Of a stretch of DNA of 64,000 nt, positions 1 to 11,439 are shown one piece after another. The DNA is taken from positions 73,661,078 through 73,725,077 of the forward strand of contig CM051029.1 of assembly GCA_027627225.1 (NCBI GenBank), given 5' to 3'. This stretch comes from Congeria kusceri. Taxonomy: Eukaryota; Mollusca; Bivalvia; Myida; Dreissenidae. Both the position numbers and the translations under genes were made by a program. Below the pieces are notes generated by a model, which saw only the letters and a list, made by a program, of their open reading frames with translations, did no database searches and was not told the origin of the DNA. The stretch's first letter is position 1. Each line of letters begins with the position of its first letter.

Positions 1-813
1 TTTTGTCCCCCTTTTTTAAAGCTCATTATCTTGGTTTTGTTAATATTAACACAAAGCTTCCATTTCGCACAATACTCATCTAACAAATCTAATCCATTTT
101 GTAAACTTACTTCCGATTCCGCAAAGAGAACTATGTCATCAGCATACAGCAATAAAAATAATTTTAACATACCAAGATCAACGCCTTCAAATTTGTTTAG
201 CATGAAGTGTTCCTCGATGTCATTTAGATACATCGAAAATAAAAATGGCGATAATGATTCCCCTTGTCTTACCGCTAAAAAAACATGTAAACGATTCATT
301 ACTTATTTCGTTATTATATTTTATTTTTGATTTAACCACATTATACATTGATCTTACTATATTCAAAATTTTACCTCTTATACCTGATTTTATTAGTTTG
401 TACCATATAATATCTCTAACTACATAATCAAATGCCTTTGTGAAATCAATAAATGCTGTATACAATTTCTTATTTTGATTTATAATGTGCGTAATTATAC
501 CTTGCAAGACGAATATATTATCAACTGTTCCCATGCTTTTCCTAAATCCGGCTTGGGCCTCTATGTAAACATGATATTTTTCCCCCCAAACATTTAATCG
601 ATTGTTAGTAATTTTACTAAATAATTTTCCTATAGTGCTTAACAATGTAATTCCTCTGTAATTGGCCGTGTCGTCTAAATCCCCTTTCTTATGTATAGGG
701 ACAATTAACCCTTCGCTCCATGGCTCTAGAAAATAACCTAAGTTGAACATTTTATTAAAAAGTACAAACAAAACCCCCAAGAAGTGATTATTGGAAACGC
801 CATATAAGGGCAA
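1..813 (-). mobile_element. Non-LTR retrotransposon (LINE) reverse-transcriptase fragment, frameshifted
   Basis: Read on the minus strand, 813 to about 220 encodes the start of a reverse transcriptase. It shows the fingers/palm motif with the first catalytic Asp (AFIDFTKAFD), a PIHKKGD stretch and a NYRGITLLS stretch, all typical of LINE RTs. Near position 280 the frame shifts. The second frame continues towards position 31 with the catalytic box YADD in LLLYADDIVLFAES. The element runs off the left edge, so endonuclease and 3' end cannot be judged. The frameshift makes it a dead copy. It lies downstream of the last visible exon of the VWDE-like gene, probably in the next intron. LINE identity is firm; the clade (Jockey/CR1/RTE type) is not determined. 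Confidence 0.9.
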
Positions 814-1040
814 GTAACTGCGTCAGGTTTTAGCCACATCATGAAAAGATTGTCTCCCTTGTCGCGACATCACTATTCAATTTGTAAACAAGCGATTCTC
901 TTCAAAGTTAATTGTCAGAAAAATACTTTGCAAGTATTTCTAAAGATGAAAGATTTAGGCATTCTTTAATCTTTATAGGCAGTATTAAGCATATGACCTT
1001 TTTTACTCAATTTTGTTTGGTGTAATAAAATAAATATTAA

Positions 1041-1160
1041 ATGGCAGCGTGTGTGACATTGATATTGTCAATCCTCGAAACAGAATGTCACCACTCGGCA
1101 TTCGCCTCGGGTGACATTCTGCCCTCGGGTTGACAATATCAATGTCACACAAGCTGCCAT
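1041..1160. mobile_element. Palindromic MITE-like foldback element, 120 bp
   Basis: The first about 31 bases, starting ATGGCAGC and ending in TTGACAAT-type sequence, are repeated as the reverse complement at the right end (GCTGCCAT). A second nested inverted pair (AGAATGTCACC / GGGTGACATTCT) lies inside, so nearly the whole 120 bp folds back on itself. It is flanked by similar TAAATAT/ATATTTA sequence. No coding potential is seen. It lies between exon 9 of the VWDE-like gene and the LINE. Confidence 0.7.
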
Positions 1161-1219
1161 ATGATATTTATATCTTGTCACAGACATTTAAACCTTTTTT
1201 TTCATAAATGATTACTTAC

Positions 1220-2808
1220 TCTGTACTGCGTCTCTGAGAGCTTGTTCATCTTCTCTCGGAGAATCCTGTCACCGCACTGTACAAATCTGACATCAAGTAA
1301 ACCATTGGCACATGTGCTTAAAGCAAAGACGTCACTTCCGGCTTGGACCGCTACTCCACACACACAGAATGGGTCTTGTCCATTATTGTAACACGATTTT
1401 GTTTGTATTTGTATCTGTATATAAGAATTCAGCACATTTATCAAATATGTTATTACACAAAATATCATATATAAACAAAGTGAAACTCCAGCTGCGACAG
1501 CAGGAGAGAACTCTTTTTATTAGCACGCGGTCCATTATTTATTGCAAGTGACCAATTGCCAAAACAACACGGCACAACACAAAACACATAACAAACAAAC
1601 AAGGACTACAACAGTAAGTAGTAACTCTACCGCTGACAACCTCTAAAGTCTGGAAATATGATAACATTGAAGATATGTACCGGGATACGAATTACTGCAT
1701 CCACACAGCACAAATCAAACTGTTGTAGTATTCAAAAATAAACAAAGTGAGAACTCTTATTATGAGCACGTGGTCATTTATTATCATGTCTACATTTTGA
1801 ATCAGGGCACAAGGCATTAATGCACATTTCTGAAAAAGCTTGTACCTCGTGTTTTTTTGTGTGTGTTTACTTATGTTAGCATTAATAAAGTATGTATAAG
1901 TTGGATGTGGAATATTCAATAGTCCAATATCCCATATTATTGCTTTATTGGAATGAAAAAAATACATAACAAATGCAGACAATAATACCTTTTGATTATA
2001 GTTGCTATGAATATATAAATCAAAAGTCCCTTCGTTCTGGTTTTCATACGAACTGAAAGTTAACATGAACATTCAGTTTTACGAACCATATTATTTGTCA
2101 ATGAAAGTGCGGCAATAAATTGCCACATGTGTTAAAACAAAATTTCTGGTTAAATGTATACGTGCTATTCAACTGCCCAGTTGCTTCTTGTATATCAAGA
2201 ATCGAGTTGACAAATTATGGGGTTTTATTTCAGTGGTAAATAATAGAACATAGTTGCATAGTCCAATCAATTAATAATAGAACATAGTTGCATAGTCCAA
2301 TTAATTAATAATAGAACATAGTTGCATTGTCCAATCAATTAATAATAGAACATAGTTGCATAGTCCAATCAATTTACTTTAAATCCTTGGACAATCAACG
2401 TTGGTCAAACAGAAAGGCGGCTCCGATCTATGTTTTGCAACTGGTTAACTTAATTGAAGATCAGTTGTGGTGTAGTCCGGATAATTAAATCGAAACAGGG
2501 CATTTGTCATATTTCAAAGTAGTAACAAACGTCTCTGGGTTATTAATACTTGAAATTGATACATTGAAATATAACTCGTTAAAGTGAATTTTTTAACAAA
2601 TACGTTTGATACTGGTATAACAGTACCTTTAAAATTAAAGCATGATAAATGTAATATGTTTTGTGCATCGATGCACGGTGTAACAAATCCTATTTTCTGC
2701 CAAATATCACAAAAACAAACATACATGAAATAAGGATTATGGTCATTATTGTTCAACACTTCGATGCATTCATTTGCCCAGTTATAAATAATAATAATAA
2801 TAATAGTC

Positions 2809-2851
<43 letters not shown>

Positions 2852-5800
2852 TAAAATACGTATGAAATGGAATTCAATACAGTGATGCTATTACTTACAG
2901 ACCGTCGAATGTCATCATATGCGGGTCACATACTGCGTAACAAACTTTGCTATTAAGGATAATTTGCTCTGTTGACACAGTCACCTAGAAACATAATTAC
3001 AGAGCAAAAACTCCATTTACATTGCATATTATAATTAAACATTACAGAAATCTGTTTATATTGCAAAGTATATTGCATCATCGAGCAGCTGATACAATTG
3101 CTCGTTTCCTTGTATACAATGCTAAACAAACAAACAAATGTGTAAAATACGACATTATATACTACGTGTTACGCGTTTGTATATGAGTACTTTCTTGACA
3201 ACGCACGGCAATGCATGTAACAACAGAAGAACGTTTTAACTTTTACCTGCAGCGTATCCATGGCGTAGTCATTGAACATTGGATGAGCTTCATTTGTAGT
3301 GGTTGTTAAGATCAGTGTCATTCGCTGACTCAACTGCGGGTTGGGTTTTCGGAACAGGCTGAATATGCAGTTTCTGGGGTTTTCCGACATCATTTATATG
3401 AAATCGTATGCCACAAGAGTTCTTTTCACTTTTGCGCTGCGAAATATCTGGCCTGTTGCAATTTGTGTCGGAATTTGGTATAAAAAGTGTGGTATCCAAA
3501 TAGCAGTATGCACTGTTATTTTCATAGCCTTTTTCACACCCAAATGGAATTGTTAGTTCATAAAATATGTCAGCGCCTTTTGTCGTTCTCAATGTGCAAA
3601 TGGCTTGCGCTGTTTAAGGCCTACAATGTAAAATATAAAAAACAACATCAATAAAACACAAAACGCCTACGAAACCTCGTTTATAAATGCTGATTACTTC
3701 TTTATAGCTACAATAGCAACCCAGCAATACATTCAACAAAAAGGCCATTGGAAATACGAACTCTTATGCCGCAGAACTTTTCCGGACTTATGACAGGAAC
3801 GCTTTCTGGGGATGTTAGGTCTGACAGAGCCGTTATAGAGCAAACAATCTAAAAATAAAACACGTAATTAATTAAATTAGTATTTAGCTGTCAAAAAACA
3901 ATACGCTTTGGGATTTATAGCCACGCCTACTTAGGTCAACATCCGACACACACCGTTGACAGTATACAGATGTTTTGACAAGACATTCCTGTCAAACAAT
4001 TGAGACGTAGTTTCCTAAATAACTAAGCACATGGTCAATAAATCTCGTCGTCAATTGTCCGATCTATAAAGTCATTGTTTGTCGTCGATGTTTTGTGAAA
4101 ACAATAGTATTTTGAAAACAGTGTTTGCAAGAGCTGGAAGTGGTCGTGGTTATAATTCTCAATGCGATCCGTAAATAGACTGTTAACACATTTCTAGTGT
4201 TTAATGCAATAATTGGATATCAAGTGTGCAACGCAATGGTCAACCTATTTAACCACAAAAAAGTGCGTGGAGATGCTTGTGAAGTGTTTTTGAAATTAGT
4301 CCCATATCAATAGCAGCTGGAAAGAGATTAAAATGTTTGTGGTAACAACTGGAAACGAATTTTCTCTGATTGAATAGATGTTTCCAGAAATGTTAATCAT
4401 ATGCAAATTATTCTCTAATTTTATGAAAATTTTACTTCGAAATCACGTGTTTAGCGGTGTTTAACGGTTAATCTATTTTACACAAAAGATCACGTGGTAA
4501 AGGATGTAATCTTTTTGTGATATATGATAAATGGAAATTGATCCGTTACTAATAGCAAGGTAGGAGTTTAAATTGTTTAAATTGTTTGTGGCAAAACCTT
4601 GAAATGTATTGTGTGATTTTATTGACCTGGCACTCGTTAATCTTCGGTAGCGCTTGACTGTTCTATTTTTATCGGTTTAACATTTATCTAGCGTCTAAAG
4701 AACGGAATTATAATCATATAACAAAAGTACCCATCAACAAGCGTCGGGAAGAATAGCGCAGTGGACAGTGTTTTAGACTTAGAATCACAATGACTTTGGT
4801 TCGAGTTCTGCAAAACAAATTTTTATCATTTTCTTTTACTGAGGCATCACTTATTCTCATGACATTTTTCTTAATTTAATCTGTTTTTCCTTTTTGCATT
4901 TGTTGTATTTGTATTAGTTAATTGATTTTATCGACATAAAAAACGCATTCACAATGACTCTGTTTCGCTCAAAGTTTCACAGATCTTTTCTGTGTCAAAA
5001 TCGAGGTAGATGATATGACTCCGTGTCAGAACCCTGAGCAAAATGATCAATTCAATAAATTAAATTAAATTAAATTAATTAAATATTAAATTAAAAGTGC
5101 CTGTTCTGGGACTCGAACCCAAAACATCACGCTTACAAACTTTGCGTGCTTACCACTGCACTATAGTATCAACTGTAACGGAGCAAAGATTTAATTAATA
5201 CATAATGGCGTCTAAGTATCCTATCTGAGTTAGTAGCTTAAAATAGATTTACGAAAATAAACGGAATATTCATTAGTGCCAGGTCAATAAAATCGCACAA
5301 TATATTTGAACCGCGTAATATAGCTTCAATCACTTACCGTTTCTCCTAATCCGAAATATGTGGGGGCCTTAAGATGCCTCTCTGTCATCATGGTCTTCTC
5401 GCGGAAATCGTCCGGACTAAGATATCTCACTGGCTCGGAGCGGTGGAGTTCGCTTATCAAGATTGTATTCTGTGATATTTGCCACGATACAATGTAATAA
5501 AAGTCTGTGATTGCCTTTGGTTGGAAGTCACAGTAGAACTGTAACTCATTTTCATCGCGTACCCTTTTGACCTCCACAGTCACAATGGGTGTAATACTCG
5601 AAATATCCGGTACCTGACCTACAGTGATAATCGCGAAATGCACAGGTGAAAAAATCTAATGAAAATTAAGAACAACATATGCAATCGCGTTGCCTTGCTA
5701 TATAGAACTTCATGTTTGGTGTAGTTATCACTTGGTTTATACGCACACCAAAGCGAGACACTCATTTAAGAAACCAATATGATATGGATAAAACGCGAAA

Positions 5801-8771
5801 TAATGTATTGTATACTATAAATCACTAAAATGTACTATTAAATATTTATATACTAACCGGTTGGCGCTGATTGGTTAGAACTTTTTTCTGAAATCACAAA
5901 CATATAATGGCGATCGCAACTTATCGAATTAATGAAACAACTGTATAAACACAATCTTCAAAACTTTTAACCATATTAACAAACTGAATATAATTAATAA
6001 TTATTATTTTTCAAACTAATACAGATTCATTAATACCCTTAATGTCACGTTTAGCTATAAACTGTATGAATTCTAAAAACTCTCACCTAGGCAGTAAGCT
6101 TCAATGCAGGTAGACACTGGGGTGAGATGGAAGACATATTTGTCTTCTGCGCATTTGATAGATGACGCTTGCATCTTCTTATCACTCTCACCTCCAGGTC
6201 CATTTCTACACAGGTCGATCTCAGTTCTCTCGTTTACGTTATCTGGTAAACTTGCGTTCTCTTAAACCAAGTTGTATAATTGTGTCATTATATTGATTTT
6301 CTGTGTAGTCAATGTTTTAATGTTTTATTTTAAAATCCTTATTTAGAAAAAAAGTCACAAATGAATACCAGGTTGGCTGTCTTTCCAATCTCATTAAAAT
6401 TAAATCCTAGCGATGTTAGGATCTTAAGACATCGTATAACAGGTCACGTTCAAATGACCTTCCGAACAATAACATATCAGCTCTGCTGCGCCCAATGAAA
6501 TTGCCTGTTTGGACAAGGTTTTTGAAAAGGTGAAGCATTTCCAGCTGATCCTCGGGAATGAATCATGTACAGTTAATTTTCACGGTGATAACAATAGATA
6601 TAGTGGTACCTTAGGCGAGTAACATCTAAAGTTCACGTTAATTTCGTGCATAGTATTTGTGGTTTATATATGAAGTTATACCGCAAGATTTTGAAGGCAA
6701 CAGTTTGATTGGCTCCTAAAAAGGTCATCTGAACGTGACTCCAAATGCGAAGTCATCAGATCTAGTCAGCGGATAATATAGTAGAGTCAGACTGATTTTA
6801 ATGAGATTGACTGTCTTGTGTATTGCTTTTGCAACGTAATGCCACAGATCGGGCAAGTTTATATTTGGTATGTACATGTTTTAATGGAAGAGCTTTAAAC
6901 AACACCTTAGCATAAAGGTGTTAAATGCCCAGAGATTTGAAAGGGGCAATTGTTTATCGTTTGAAAGTGGTGACCTCTGTTAAAATCGGTGAATTTTGTG
7001 TTTTGCGTATTGTACGGTATATTATGGGCAATTGTCAACTTGCCTCAAATAAATAACCTGAAGATGGTTTCTCCTTTTAGGCTTATATTTACCTTATAAA
7101 TTGTGATCCATAATACAATATACTTTTCTAACACAATCCTACATAAACACCACATAGTCGAACCATATTGGAATCAACAGAAGTTTCTTGACATTGACAT
7201 TTTCGAGAAAACGTCAACGCAATTTGACGTTGGTGATTTCATTTTACGTATGTTGTATGTTCAATATGGCGGCGACAAATAAGCAGCTGCAGAACATTGT
7301 TTAGTTTATTTTGAGGTAAATCCGGTTTTTGTTATTTGGCTAATGCAAAAGTGATTCCGAAATGATAATATTTTTTTCAAAGCTTCGACTGGTTTAGCTC
7401 GAGCCAGCCGAAACCAAAGCACCGGTAGGTCACACACAATGAGACGTGTGGAGAAAATTGCAGAGGTTCAAAAGTTTATTAAGAAACAGATAAAAAAGAA
7501 ATCTTGTTTGCGATATAACTAACCTTAATGCCTTTGTCACACATTGCCGATTTTCACTGCCGTTCTTGAGCCGACAGCGTCCCGAATCAAATACGTCAAA
7601 AGTCCAGACAATATTCTGAGATACGGGCTAAAAATTCAATTTTTGATCATAATATCGAATATGTCCCGACAGCTTCCAGACAACGTTTCGACAGAGTCCC
7701 GACATCTTCCCGATTCTCTCGAATGCGATCCGACACTTTCCCGACATTTTCCCGACAGTGTCCCAACAGCCAACCGACAGCGTTCCGACATTCACGACTG
7801 TTTGATTATTTGTATCGTTGCGCTATCGGGACGCTGTCGGGAGCCATAATCGGGAATTTGTGTCTGCCGCAATACTCCAGACGTTATGTTTCTATATAAT
7901 TTCTAATGCATTATCAATCCCGCTCCATAAGACATTGTCCCGATAACGTCCCGACACCGTCCCGAATTTGAACCGATACAGCCGAATCTATCCCGACAGA
8001 GTCCCGACTATACAAATTCGGCTGAGTCTACCGAATGATAAGAGAAAACCTTAACTGTCGGGAGTGCTTGGCCGATCACGCCGAACATGTCCCGATAATT
8101 CCCGATTCATAGGACAGCGTACCGACAGCGTTCCGACACCTCCAGACAGCGTCCCGACATTCCCGACTTTTTTCATAATTTGTATCGTAGCGCTGTCGGG
8201 ACGCTATCGGGAGCCATAATCGGGAATGTGTGACTGAGACTTAATAGAACATCATACAAAACATTGCAATTTTATCTTAAACAAGCATTTTATCCCTATT
8301 CTAGATTGGCGATGCAGTATTGGAATAGGATAAAAAAAAGTGAGAATTTAAATATCTTCAGATGGCAAATCATCTAAGATCACTTAATTTGAATATTTTC
8401 AGACCATTAAGACTTATATTTGAAAAAAAAAATGTTTTAAAAAGCCACTTTTTCGGGTTTGAAAACAAGAATTACTAGAGCTATCACTTAAAGTGATAAA
8501 TATCCCCACATACCGCTTTGACGCCGGTAAACGTGTACAGTTGTGCGCCATAACTGTACACGTTTACCTGCGTCAAAGCGGTATGTGGGGATATCAAAGC
8601 GCCTTTGATACAGAACAATGTTTGGACTGAAAAAAAAGACCGGCATAGGAGGAATAAGCTGTATTCTGATAAACGTGCGCTTGTTTGACATTTGACCTCG
8701 AAGTATGACTTTGACCTTTAAGGTTGCCAAACGGTTCTTGCGCGCAATACACCGTATCATTTAGGTTAACA

Positions 8772-8811
<40 letters not shown>

Positions 8812-9699
8812 TCTCTCTCTCTCTCTCCCTCCCTCCCTCCCTCCCTCCCTCCCTCCCTCACTCACTCTCCCTCTCTCTCTATAAAAGACATGTATTGAGT
8901 TTAATTGGTATCAGATGGTTTAAGCAATCGGTTCCATACATGAGTAGTGTTAGGCGGTTTTTCAGAGTATAAAAGGTGGTATTACTCTTTCATAATACAT
9001 AATATGCAATTAGCAATGGTTACCCTCCTCTGCGATACCAATTCCTTAATGTTCCACATTGCTTCGCTGTAGATGCTAGGACGTAGGTATCAGTGAAGTA
9101 CCAGCCCTCGGTTAAATAGATGTCACAAATTGCGTCTTCACCAACTGCCAGTTTGTACCCAACTATCCTTTGCCGCATGGACCCCAACTGTCGTGTTGAT
9201 GGGTCCGTACATGGATTGCGTGCCGTCGATTGCATAACTGAATAATTGATATTGTTTCACTATGAAATAAAACTCAATAATAATGCAATAATTGATTTAA
9301 ATTTAAATGTTTCTGTATGAATTATTTTGAAATAATATTGCATGATTTAACAATGAAATTATATAACACTTAATACTAAATTAAATAACTATTACGCACA
9401 AGAAAATAAAGGCTTCAACACACGATTATTAAAAATATTGTTCAATAAGTGTAATGAAGTAACACATGTTTTATTGTCAAAATTGTACTAAGTGGTTGGT
9501 GTAAAACTATTTTTCAACATTTAGGTACATATAATACTAAATAATAAAGCCATGTATTTAGCATAAGAAAACGTTTATGTACACAAGAACTGAATACACT
9601 AAAATGCAATTATAACGAACATTTAATACCTGTAATAAGTAGGCAACCAAACGAAACCATGCATTTGAAGATCGGTCTTGAACGCCCGGCCTCTGCCAT
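1220..9699 (-). CDS. VWDE-like secreted protein (von Willebrand factor D and EGF domain-containing protein-like), 3'-partial
   Basis: Nine exons in transcript order: 9630-9699, 9024-9237, 6087-6250, 5338-5618, 3731-3848, 3247-3609, 2899-2984, 1989-2052, 1220-1414; about 518 codons. Junctions are GT-AG and in phase except inside exon 6. The start at 9699 has A at -3 and G at +4 and begins a leader with hydrophobic stretch MVSFGCLLIT. Exons 2-3 form a D8C-type Cys domain (CDIYLTEGWY, CGTLRNW, then KYVFHLTPVSTCIEAYC). Exons 4-6 match the VWDE middle region (FYCDFQ, YELTIPFGC, CGIRFHIND). Exon 7 opens a vWD domain (CDPHMMTFDG), continued by SYENQNEGTFDLY and CVCGVAVQAGSDVF. The family is extracellular and Cys-rich; EGF repeats would lie beyond the left edge. 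Exon 6 needs one base fewer near 3340-3350 (AAAA or CCC run) to stay open. It is divergently paired with the D8C gene at 11440. Confidence 0.82.
1478..1575. repeat. Dispersed repeat, copy 1 (GAAACTCCAGCTGCGACAGC family)
   Basis: This stretch shares the series AACTCCAGYTGCGACAGCAG, GAGAGAACTCTT, a TATTTATT block and GCAAGTGACCA/AAG with 17611-17700. A weaker echo lies at 1749-1790. It sits in the intron between exons 8 and 9 of the VWDE-like gene. No termini or coding were found. Confidence 0.45.
2239..2374. repeat. 34 bp tandem repeat, 4 copies
   Basis: Four nearly identical units beginning AATAATAGAACATAGTTGCA and ending in TCCAATCAATT follow each other at 34 bp spacing, with one or two substitutions (CAATTAATT; GCATTGT). 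Intronic in the VWDE-like gene, between exons 7 and 8. Confidence 0.85.
2786..2849. repeat. (AAT)n microsatellite
   Basis: Runs of AAT/TAA trinucleotides interrupted by AGTC and ACA. Short microsatellite in the intron before exon 8 of the VWDE-like gene. Confidence 0.9.
4607..5302. mobile_element. Foldback element with two opposed tRNA-like modules (copy 1)
   Basis: The ends are inverted repeats. The left begins TATTGTGTGATTTTATTGAC and continues CTGGCACTCGTTAAT. The right, read on the minus strand, begins TATTGTGCGATTTTATTGAC and continues CTGGCACTAATGAAT. Inside, a tRNA-like module on the plus strand (about 4747-4818) has A box TAGCGCAGTGG and B box GGTTCGAGTTC. A second on the minus strand (about 5170-5099) has TAGTGCAGTGG and GGTTCGAGTCC. 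The centre is an AT-rich ATTAA run. Each tRNA-like module lies over 100 bp from its end, unlike a plain SINE. It sits in the VWDE-like intron between exons 4 and 5. See the second copy at 12590. Confidence 0.7.
6880..7080 (+). repeat. Dispersed repeat ending in TTGCCTCAAATAAA (degenerate copy)
   Basis: The right part (GGCAATTGTCAACTTGCCTC, then AAATAAATAACCTGAAGATG) matches the end of repeats near 10199-10360, 13600-13650 and 29541-29750. In the best copy the unit contains GGTTCGGCATGC and ACCGGTTTAAACC, and ends with an AATAAA-type signal. This suggests a 3' tail shared by a retroelement family. Intronic in the VWDE-like gene. Confidence 0.4.
7529..8240. mobile_element. Non-autonomous TTAA-flanked TIR element rich in CCCGACA motifs (copy 1)
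   Basis: The element is flanked on both sides by TTAA (7525-7528 and 8241-8244), the target duplication typical of piggyBac-type insertion. Its ends are inverted: left GTCACACATTGCCGATTTTC, right, reversed, AGTCACACATTCCCGATTAT. The body is built from many degenerate copies of GACAGCGTCCCGACA, including an internal duplication of the end segment (about 7820-7862 and 8188-8240). No transposase is seen. A second copy is at 45835-46463. It lies in the large intron between exons 2 and 3 of the VWDE-like gene. Confidence 0.7.
8501..8593. repeat. 42 bp hairpin, one mismatch, 9-base loop
   Basis: Bases 8501-8542, starting TATCCCCACATACCGCTTTG, are repeated as reverse complement at 8552-8593 with one mismatch (GCCGG versus GCAGG). 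The loop is GTGCGCCAT. It is either a very short MITE or a recently made inverted duplication. If transcribed with the VWDE-like pre-mRNA on the minus strand it would make a precursor-like hairpin. Confidence 0.9.
8774..8880. repeat. (CT)n / (CCCT)n microsatellite
   Basis: A pure CT run, then CCCT/CCTC units, then CACTCACT and CT again. It lies about 140 bp from exon 2 of the VWDE-like gene, on the upstream intron side of exon 3. Confidence 0.95.
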
Positions 9700-11439
9700 C
9701 TTGCGGATTGGAAACGTTATATATATTTTTTTTAATATAAAGACCAACTACACCAATCATGAGGGTTCGGCCTGATAAGACTTTGACCGAATTCTTATTA
9801 GAAAGCAATGCTTGATTCCTAATTTCTGAACGATTAATCTATTTCATTGAGTCGAGAACCCTCTCCCTAGTTTTTTTTATATCTAAGCATAATGTCAATA
9901 TCTTTAGTAAGCTATATTAAAGGTTCGTTCATGAGAGTATTTTTATGACTGAATATAAAACAACAATAAATATAATATTTATTTCACGTTTGTTTTTTAT
10001 TAAACCGCTATTTTTTCCATTTCTGATTGCATAAATATTGATGCTTATTTTCATTAAACTATAACATTCATTTATTTTAATTAAAAAGGTTTGTGATAAG
10101 AATACAAGCTATGTAATCTAGCTTTTTACACATAGTATAACGTTTTCTTCCTGATCAATGCTATGAGGTTTAATTTTATTGCACATTTATGTTTATTTTG
10201 ATTAATTCTTGACCAAGCGTTAGGTTCGGCATGCTTTTATACCGGTTTAAACCACCACTGTTTTGAATTGACCAAAAGGCGGTGGCCCCAGTTTAAATTA
10301 TGTGTCTGTTTTGTGTGGTGTTGTGCATATTGTACTGTGTAGTCAATATCCCACATAAAGGAACTTATAACTTATAACGGATTCTCCATTGTTGATTTTT
10401 TTTAATTTACACGGACATTGCTTATGTTATAATGTTAAACGATCTGTCTGATATCTCGTATACAGCGTCACCTAATTTATTAGCATATTAGTTGTCCAGT
10501 TGTTATGGTAATGTTGTTGGCAGAACATGATACATGTTTTATTAACGTTTACTGATATATGTAAACAAAGCAGAACCATCTGCGTTCTTCCAAAAACGGT
10601 TTACTTTCCAAAACATTAACGTATTTGGTAAAAAAAAGTCTAAAACAATCAGTCCCATAGACAGTTGCCACAAGTAGGCGCGCCAAATATCGTATCATAC
10701 AATAACCCCGAAATATTGGCTATTTTTCATTTAGATTTCATGTTGATTTCGTGTTAGTTTTGTTGTGGTTTTTATGGGGTGTTTTTGTTTTTATTTTTGT
10801 TTTCCAATATAGTCTTAGAAACTAATGTATCTACTTTTCCAATGAACAGAAACAGTAAAAATGATATCAGAGAAAATTTGAACAATACTTCTAGATGATT
10901 AATGATATCACATTTTACAAAATAGTGTAGTGAAGCTACTGACGAAACCTAATGTGTGCAGGGTCGATTTTGCCAGACAATACCGGTAATACAGTTTTGT
11001 TATCTTTTCGTAATGCACTGATGTCTATTGATATACGTCATGTTAATTCATTTCAATGTTGCATGATTATGTGTGTTCTACCGTAAATGAAAACCAAGTG
11101 TTATTAAGAAAGCTAAAATTAAAACTACCACTTTAATGCGTTTAATGTATGTGTTTTATTCTGAACCGGTGTCAATTCTTTTTAATATTTTTAAAGAAAT
11201 TTGTTTAAATACGTTTCATTCTCAGTTATAGAAATCAAAAAGCAAATATTTTATTAACAAAACTGATTTCATGTAAATAAGAACGCTGGTCTTTGTCCAG
11301 AAACATTACAATGAAACGCCCGAGCCATAAATAACATTTGTCGATAAGCATTCACAGATGTCGGATCTTTTATCAGCACAATTTGTCGAAGCTCATTTGT
11401 TATTGCGAGCTCAATATTCAGGTGTAATTCATTCTCAAG
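9700..11439. promoter_or_regulatory. Shared upstream region between two divergent D8C-domain genes
   Basis: This 1.74 kb AT-rich stretch separates the starts of the VWDE-like gene (9699, minus) and the D8C membrane gene (11440, plus), so it should hold both promoters. No clear TATA box or initiator could be assigned. It includes a copy of the dispersed repeat at about 10199-10360 (GGTTCGGCATGC, then ACCGGTTTAAACC), so probably not all of it is regulatory. No convincing exon was found. Confidence 0.4.
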
